A program made the translations under genes and the position numbers. The notes below the pieces were generated by a model. The model ran no database searches and had not been told where the DNA came from. It saw only the letters and a program-made list of their open reading frames with translations. Below, one piece after another: positions 55,008 through 59,620 of a DNA stretch of 59,620 nt. Source of the stretch: Phycisphaerae bacterium (GTDB lineage Bacteria > Planctomycetota > Phycisphaerae > Phycisphaerales > SM1A02); assembly GCA_002717655.1 (NCBI GenBank), contig PBAY01000032.1, forward strand, positions 1 through 59,620, given 5' to 3'. Position 1 is the stretch's first letter. Every line of letters starts with the position of its first letter.

Positions 55008-56516
55008 ATGAGTGATCAGCCACTGAAAATTGCCGTCACAGGAGCCACTGGATACGTCGGTGGCCGACTGACACCGAAGCTCCTCAAGAAAGGGCTCCAG
55101 GTACGGTGCCTCGTCAGAAGCAGCCAGAAGTTGAAGGCAAGAAAATGGGCATCCAAGGCAGAGCATCTGGAAGTTCTGGAATCAGATCTGTCTGACATCA
55201 ATCAACTGACGGAATCTCTCAAAGGCTGCAGAATCGCCTTCTATCTGGTCCACTCCATGACTGCAGCAGGTCGCGACTACGATAACGTCGACCAGACTCT
55301 GGCCCAGAATTTCTCCAAGGCTGCCAAAGATGCCGGGGTAGAGCGAATCATCTATCTCGGCGGCCTCGGCGAACTCGGCCAAGGACTGAGCGAGCATCTT
55401 TCTTCAAGAATCAAAGTCGAAGAGGCACTGGCAAGTAGCGGTATCTCGCTAACCGTGCTGCGTGCAGCCATGATCATCGGATCAGGCTCGACTTCATTCG
55501 AGATCCTCAGGTATCTGGTCGAGAGATTGCCCATCATGATCACTCCGCGATGGGTCAAGACAAGATGTCAGCCAATATCAATCGTCGATGTCCTGGAATA
55601 CATGGTTGCCTGCATCGATGAACCGTCTACTGCAGACAAACGGATCGATATCGGCGGATCAGAAGTGGTCACCTACCGAGAGCTGATGAAGATGGTGGCC
55701 ACCGAACTCGGACTGAAGACCCGATTCGTCATACCAGTTCCAGTACTCAGCCCCAAGCTGAGTTCCTACTGGATTCACATGGTCACCCCAGTCAATTCAA
55801 GAATTGCCATACCTCTTGCAGAGGGCCTTTCCAACACGGTCGTATGCCGAAATGATCTGGCACAGAAGCTTCTGCCTCGTCCGTGCCTGTCTCCTCAGGA
55901 AGCGATCAGATCAGCACTGCAGCATGAAAAAAACAATGAGGTCGAGACTTCATGGCTTGATGCCGGACCAGTGCCCGGTGATCCCGACTGGTCAGGCGGA
56001 CATGTATATGTGGATACACGAGAGACTACAGTCGCAGCGAATCAACACTCGCTCTATCAAGCCATCAAGATCATCGGCGGTGGACATGGCTATTACGCTG
56101 CAGACTGGCTCTGGCGTATTCGGGGATTGATGGACAAGTGCCTGGGTGGCCCCGGGCTTCGTCGCGGGCGGCGTGACAACCGGGAAATCGGCTGCGGAGA
56201 TGCGCTTGATTTCTGGAGAGTCCTGATTGCCGAGCCTGGACGAAAGTTGCTGCTTTACGCCGAGATGAAACTGCCAGGCACAGCCACACTTGAGTTTGAG
56301 ATCACACCTGATCCCGCAGACAGCAGCAAATCAATCCTGAAGCAGACCGCCAGATTCAGACCTAGAGGGCTTTTGGGATTGTTGTACTGGCACAGCGTCA
56401 AACCACTCCATGGAATCGTGTTCACAGGCATGCTTGAGGGCATCAGACGTGAAGCCGAGAAAAATCAAGATGAAAAACTTCTCTCCGCTCAGAAAGGGAC
56501 GACATGCGCACCCTGA
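55008..56516 (+). CDS. SDR (NAD(P)-binding) protein with C-terminal DUF2867
   Basis: This 502-residue protein begins with an extended-SDR Rossmann domain (Val-Thr-Gly-Ala-Thr-Gly-Tyr-Val-Gly at about residues 10-18; Tyr-Leu-Val-His-Ser-Met; Ile-Tyr-Leu-Gly-Gly-Leu-Gly). From about residue 320 a DUF2867 domain follows (Gly-His-Gly-Tyr-Tyr-Ala-Ala-Asp-Trp-Leu-Trp; Leu-Tyr-Trp-His-Ser-Val-Lys-Pro). Proteins of this architecture are often found beside photolyase and LitR/CarH genes. ATG 55008 is used, since the frame before it opens only at TTG 54993. The end overlaps the photolyase start by 13 bases. Confidence 0.85.
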   Translation: MSDQPLKIAVTGATGYVGGRLTPKLLKKGLQVRCLVRSSQKLKARKWASKAEHLEVLESDLSDINQLTESLKGCRIAFYLVHSMTAAGRDYDNVDQTLAQNFSKAAKDAGVERIIYLGGLGELGQGLSEHLSSRIKVEEALASSGISLTVLRAAMIIGSGSTSFEILRYLVERLPIMITPRWVKTRCQPISIVDVLEYMVACIDEPSTADKRIDIGGSEVVTYRELMKMVATELGLKTRFVIPVPVLSPKLSSYWIHMVTPVNSRIAIPLAEGLSNTVVCRNDLAQKLLPRPCLSPQEAIRSALQHEKNNEVETSWLDAGPVPGDPDWSGGHVYVDTRETTVAANQHSLYQAIKIIGGGHGYYAADWLWRIRGLMDKCLGGPGLRRGRRDNREIGCGDALDFWRVLIAEPGRKLLLYAEMKLPGTATLEFEITPDPADSSKSILKQTARFRPRGLLGLLYWHSVKPLHGIVFTGMLEGIRREAEKNQDEKLLSAQKGTTCAP

Positions 56517-57925
56517 TCTGGTTTCGTAATGACTTGAGAATCGAGGACAACCCGGCGGTTCATGCAGCCGCAAGAAGAGGAACCGAAGGAACACTTGGCG
56601 TCTTCTTCATTACACCAGCCCAATGGAATCGTCACGGCTGGGGAAGCCCCAAGGTCTCCTTCATGCTCGACTGCCTGAAGTCACTCAATCATGAACTCGA
56701 GTCACATGGGATCCCATTGATCGTTCGATCCGTCCCCCACTTCTCGGATATATCCGGAGTGATCCATCATCTTGCCGAACGCTATCAGTGCGATGAAGTA
56801 CATGTGAATCAGGATGTCGGAATCGATGAGACCAATCGAGACACGCTTGTCAGTGAGTTTCTCAGTCAACATGACATCAAAATGGTGAGCCACGAGGGCA
56901 ACAGCATCCTTCCCCCCAAGCTCATTCGAACTGGAACTGGTGGCCCATTCTCCGTCTACACCCCATTCCGCAAGAAATGGGAACTGCATCTTCGTGAAGC
57001 CGGCCTGCCTGATCCCAGACCACTTCAGGTGCACACCAGGCTGAAACCCTTGCGAGAACCACTGCCCCATACGATTTCCGAGTTCCCAGACTGGGAACAT
57101 CGATCACGGTGGCAAGGTGGAAGCAAGGCTGCTGAGAAACGATTCAATCAGTTTCTTGAAGAACCCATTGAGGATTACCACACCAACCGTGATTATCCAG
57201 CGATAGATGGAACCAGCTCTCTTTCTCCATGGCTTGCATCAGGAACCTTCAGTTCACGCACCGGCATCCGAACTCTCATAAAGAAACATGGACTTGATTT
57301 CGACAGCTGGCCACAAGGCCCTCGAACCTGGCTCAATGAGATCATCTGGAGAGAGTTCTATCGTCATGTCATGGTCTCATTCCCGGCACTCTCAAGAGAT
57401 GAGCCACTCCAGAAATGGACCGAACTGGTTCCGTGGCGCGATGACCCTCATTCATTCACCGCCTGGTGTGAGGGCAGAACCGGAGTCGATATCGTCGATG
57501 CCGGCATCCACCAGATGCTCCAGACCGGATGGATGCACAATCGCGTACGAATGATCGCCGCCATGTTCCTGACGAAGAATCTCCTGATCGACTGGAGACT
57601 GGGCGAACGCTTCTTTGCCCGCCATCTGGTCGACTACGACTTCGCCAGCAACAACGGTGGCTGGCAGTGGGCCGCTTCCACCGGCACCGATGCCGCACCC
57701 TACTTCCGAATCTTCAATCCGGAACGCCAGACCGAGAACTGGGACTCGGAACATGCTTATCTGGAGACCTGGCTGCCCAGAGCACCAGGATCACTTGAAC
57801 CAATTGTCGATCTGTCAAGATCACGGCAACAGGCCATCGATGCCTTCAAGACAGCTCGCACTGAATACGAGCACGACAATACGAAGATCCCCGCTCTTTT
57901 TACGCCGGCGCTGGCAAGCGCCTAG
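56504..57925 (+). CDS. phrB: deoxyribodipyrimidine photolyase (class I CPD type)
   Basis: This 473-residue enzyme is the normal length of the photolyase/cryptochrome family. It opens Trp-Phe-Arg-Asn-Asp-Leu-Arg. The FAD- and DNA-binding C-terminal part includes Trp-Arg-Glu-Phe-Tyr-Arg, Thr-Gly-Trp-Met-His-Asn-Arg-Val-Arg-Met, Asp-Tyr-Asp-Phe-Ala-Ser-Asn-Asn-Gly-Gly-Trp-Gln-Trp and Pro-Tyr-Phe-Arg-Ile-Phe-Asn-Pro. It uses blue light to reverse cyclobutane pyrimidine dimers, and the Trp residues support photoreduction. It overlaps the SDR gene by 13 bases, so the two are translationally coupled. A link to the LitR-like regulator at 51093 is inferred from the gene order. Confidence 0.95.
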   Translation: MRTLIWFRNDLRIEDNPAVHAAARRGTEGTLGVFFITPAQWNRHGWGSPKVSFMLDCLKSLNHELESHGIPLIVRSVPHFSDISGVIHHLAERYQCDEVHVNQDVGIDETNRDTLVSEFLSQHDIKMVSHEGNSILPPKLIRTGTGGPFSVYTPFRKKWELHLREAGLPDPRPLQVHTRLKPLREPLPHTISEFPDWEHRSRWQGGSKAAEKRFNQFLEEPIEDYHTNRDYPAIDGTSSLSPWLASGTFSSRTGIRTLIKKHGLDFDSWPQGPRTWLNEIIWREFYRHVMVSFPALSRDEPLQKWTELVPWRDDPHSFTAWCEGRTGVDIVDAGIHQMLQTGWMHNRVRMIAAMFLTKNLLIDWRLGERFFARHLVDYDFASNNGGWQWAASTGTDAAPYFRIFNPERQTENWDSEHAYLETWLPRAPGSLEPIVDLSRSRQQAIDAFKTARTEYEHDNTKIPALFTPALASA

Positions 57926-57961
57926 AGATCGAATCTGAACGTCATGGGAAGATGAAAAGCC

Positions 57962-58339
57962 ATGTCACGAATGTCACAAGAGCAACGTTGGCCCGCACAT
58001 CGAAATCGACTGCGAGTGATCCTGATTGCTGGCCCGGAAGAGATGGTGTACGCCCAAAGGCAGCTCTTTCTTTCGCATGATCAGGATGTCGTAGATCGTG
58101 ATCTGGTTGTGCTGGCAGTCGGCTGCCGGGGTTCAAACGAGACACAACCCACCACGACAGACACGCTGGCGACCAAGTATGGTCTTGATGGCAAGGAATT
58201 CACAATCCTGCTTCTGGGCAAGGACGGAGAAATCAAGGAACGTCGAACACGCCCGGTCGAGCCTCGTGAGTTCTTTGATTGCATCGATGCCATGCCCCTG
58301 CGAATACGCGAGGTAAGAGAAAGCCGCCAGGACGGGTGA
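57962..58339 (+). CDS. DUF4174 small protein
   Basis: This 125-residue soluble protein follows the DUF4174 pattern: Gln-Arg-Gln-Leu-Phe-Leu, Asp-Arg-Asp-Leu-Val-Val-Leu-Ala-Val, Phe-Thr-Ile-Leu-Leu-Leu-Gly-Lys-Asp-Gly and Phe-Phe-Asp-Cys-Ile-Asp-Ala-Met-Pro. The domain has a thioredoxin-like look without a CxxC motif, and its role is unknown. Some relatives carry a signal peptide; this one does not show one. It begins 36 bases after the photolyase gene in the same direction and may be part of its transcript. ATG 57971 is an alternative start. Confidence 0.8.
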   Translation: MSRMSQEQRWPAHRNRLRVILIAGPEEMVYAQRQLFLSHDQDVVDRDLVVLAVGCRGSNETQPTTTDTLATKYGLDGKEFTILLLGKDGEIKERRTRPVEPREFFDCIDAMPLRIREVRESRQDG

Positions 58340-58375
58340 ATCCTGCCAGCCCAGGACATCTGGTAGCCTTTGACC

Positions 58376-58915
58376 ATGGCCAAAGGCAAACGAAAGAAGA
58401 GAAAGCCGGGAACAGGCTACCAGCCTGATGCCCTGAATCTGGAAGCGGTCCTTGCGGATATTGAGGCACGCCTGCCTGAGCTCGAAGCTCCAGACTCAGG
58501 TCCACTCTGGGGAGAGATACAACGCCTGTTCATCAAAGCCAAAGCTGACCCCACACAGGTTGCCAGCGCCGTGGCGGGCCGTGACCCACAAGCCCTCCAG
58601 CATCTCCTGAATGTTCTTCGTGGTCTCGAATCCGAAGCAACTCCAGAGGAAGAGGAAGATCTCCCCGACGTACCCGGTGAAACCCTTCGGGAAGCCATGA
58701 AGGCCTTTCGAAAACGCTTGAAGCTGATGCGGCTGGACCATGAGTCGAAGCTGGGCCGAAGTCCGTTGACCTCAGGCAAAGATGCACAATTTGATTCCAT
58801 CCTACCTCCCGATCAATATCCAGCAGAAGTCTGGAAAGTACTGGCACGGAAGGGACAACTCGAATCAACAGGCCGTGGGTTCTACAAACTGCCCTCTCAG
58901 GACCAGACTTTCTAG
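58376..58915 (+). CDS. charged soluble protein of unknown family
   Basis: This 179-residue protein starts at ATG 58376. It begins with a Lys/Arg-rich segment (Lys-Gly-Lys-Arg-Lys-Lys-Arg-Lys) that could bind nucleic acid, followed by helices rich in Glu, Leu and Ala and an acidic stretch (Glu-Glu-Glu-Glu-Asp). The C-terminal part is basic. I recognise no family. It follows the DUF4174 gene by 36 bases in the same direction and precedes the cyclophilin gene by 10 bases. Confidence 0.6.
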   Translation: MAKGKRKKRKPGTGYQPDALNLEAVLADIEARLPELEAPDSGPLWGEIQRLFIKAKADPTQVASAVAGRDPQALQHLLNVLRGLESEATPEEEEDLPDVPGETLREAMKAFRKRLKLMRLDHESKLGRSPLTSGKDAQFDSILPPDQYPAEVWKVLARKGQLESTGRGFYKLPSQDQTF

Positions 58916-58925
58916 AGAAACACAC

Positions 58926-59620
58926 ATGACGATATGGATTGCACTTGCGCTCTGCATACCAACCCCTGCATTGCTGATCAAAAAACCCTGGGTGCCTGCC
59001 AGTCAGGACATCGTTGTTTCAACCTGGCCACGGTATGCAACTGGTCAGATAAGCCTGATGAAACACGACGGGACCGTTCTGTGTGAGCCAGTGCAGTTCT
59101 CCAATACCGACGCCAATCTCTCAGAAGCCTGCCCCCAACTCGATGAAATCGATCATGCGATCTATGCCCAGCTTGTGATCGAGTCAAAGCCAATGGGATC
59201 ACCTCTGGTGATCATCCCTGCCCTTTCCAGACTCATGCCGATCACGGAGGAAGTGACCAGTGAAGATCGCGGAACCTGGACCAAAATCATCGGATGGCAG
59301 GATGAAGGAGCGGAAGATTCAGAGGACCTGCCCCCTGATGCAGGCAAGTACGACGGAACGGCCTATGACACTGAAGCAGCCCGAGACGATTCAGTGGTAC
59401 GAAGCGGATGGTGGATCCGACCAGAAGCTGATGTCTCTTTGAAAACAACAAAGGGTGACCTTCTGATTGACATGAGGGAAGATGCTGCACCGAACACGGT
59501 CAATAATTTTCAACAACTCGTGCGAGATCAGTTCTACGACCAGACCATGATGCACCGGATCATTCTGGCTGGTCGTGGGGGTCGTCCATTCGTGATCCAG
59601 GGAGGAGATCCCACTGGCAC
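58926..59620 (+). CDS. exported protein with C-terminal cyclophilin-type peptidyl-prolyl isomerase domain (3' truncated)
   Basis: An open frame from ATG 58926 runs without a stop to the window edge, giving 231 residues. A hydrophobic N-terminus suggests a signal or anchor. After about 175 residues of unknown domain comes a cyclophilin start: Ser-Leu-Lys-Thr-Thr-Lys-Gly-Asp-Leu, Asp-Met-Arg-Glu-Asp-Ala-Ala-Pro-Asn-Thr-Val-Asn-Asn-Phe and, near the edge, Phe-Val-Ile-Gln-Gly-Gly-Asp-Pro-Thr-Gly. The usual catalytic Arg is present in His-Arg-Ile-Ile. It would isomerise prolyl bonds, probably outside the cytoplasm. The rest lies beyond the window. Confidence 0.8.
   Translation, partial: MTIWIALALCIPTPALLIKKPWVPASQDIVVSTWPRYATGQISLMKHDGTVLCEPVQFSNTDANLSEACPQLDEIDHAIYAQLVIESKPMGSPLVIIPALSRLMPITEEVTSEDRGTWTKIIGWQDEGAEDSEDLPPDAGKYDGTAYDTEAARDDSVVRSGWWIRPEADVSLKTTKGDLLIDMREDAAPNTVNNFQQLVRDQFYDQTMMHRIILAGRGGRPFVIQGGDPTG

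Overview
This window looks like chromosome from a planctomycete, most likely of the Phycisphaerae/Phycisphaerales type. Six secreted proteins carry a short tandem-duplicated, Ca-loop-like dockerin module (Asp-x-Asn-x-Asp-Gly ... Asp-Leu-Leu ... Trp-Gly ... Cys) that I associate with that group. The window also has planctomycete hallmark genes: a PSCyt1/DUF1549/DUF1553 cytochrome next to a DUF1501 protein, two DUF1080 proteins and a formylglycine-type sulfatase. Base composition is moderately GC-rich and even. I found no rRNA, tRNA, CRISPR array, transposase, integrase or phage gene, so this reads as ordinary chromosome rather than an island.

Layout. Positions 1-2421: a truncated gene, a small membrane protein, a lipoprotein, and a helical protein overlapping an ATP-grasp ligase. 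Positions 2646-7126: a haem-c/dockerin secreted protein, an esterase broken by one in-frame TAG, and an exported protein of six 43-residue repeats. Positions 7214-10379: a VWA/MoxR-type AAA+ pair. Positions 10486-22008: FAD amine oxidase, VIT/MbfA-type transporter, dockerin-tagged esterase, EF-hand/ClpP-like fusion, sulfatase, membrane and lipoproteins, Bcp peroxiredoxin, SGNH esterase, and a dockerin-tagged protein of unknown function. Positions 22311-27650: a four-gene envelope operon (CsgG/CsgG/PEGA, COG3014-like lipoprotein, LpoB-YcfL fusion, LpoB). Positions 27730-31307: a secreted nuclease and monomeric isocitrate dehydrogenase. Then comes a gene-free 1 kb gap with several strong hairpins. 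Positions 32305-38256: a probable highly expressed dockerin protein, a metal-binding lipoprotein, a TraB plus HEXXH double-hydrolase fusion and a Cys-rich dockerin protein. Positions 38347-44978: the PSCyt/DUF1501/DUF1080 group. Positions 45022-51086: a transglutaminase-esterase fusion, a cysteine hydrolase translationally coupled to a Ser/Thr kinase, a TlpA-like protein and a membrane protein.

The most coherent candidate system is 51093-57925. A MerR/LitR (CarH-like) regulator faces, across an intergenic region with direct repeats, a run of FAS1 protein, DUF4397-dockerin protein, DUF378 membrane protein, SDR-DUF2867 protein and photolyase. The regulator keeps the CarH-type W-x9-EH motif, but the cobalamin-ligating D-x-H-x-x-G site reads D-P-Y-L-L-P. 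This suggests a light- or stress-responsive locus whose regulator does not bind B12 in the usual way.

The other recurring theme is unusual domain fusion in exported proteins: EF-hand/ClpP, TraB/HEXXH, transglutaminase/esterase, LpoB/YcfL and CsgG/CsgG/PEGA. All family assignments were made by reading motifs in the translated sequence. No database search was run.
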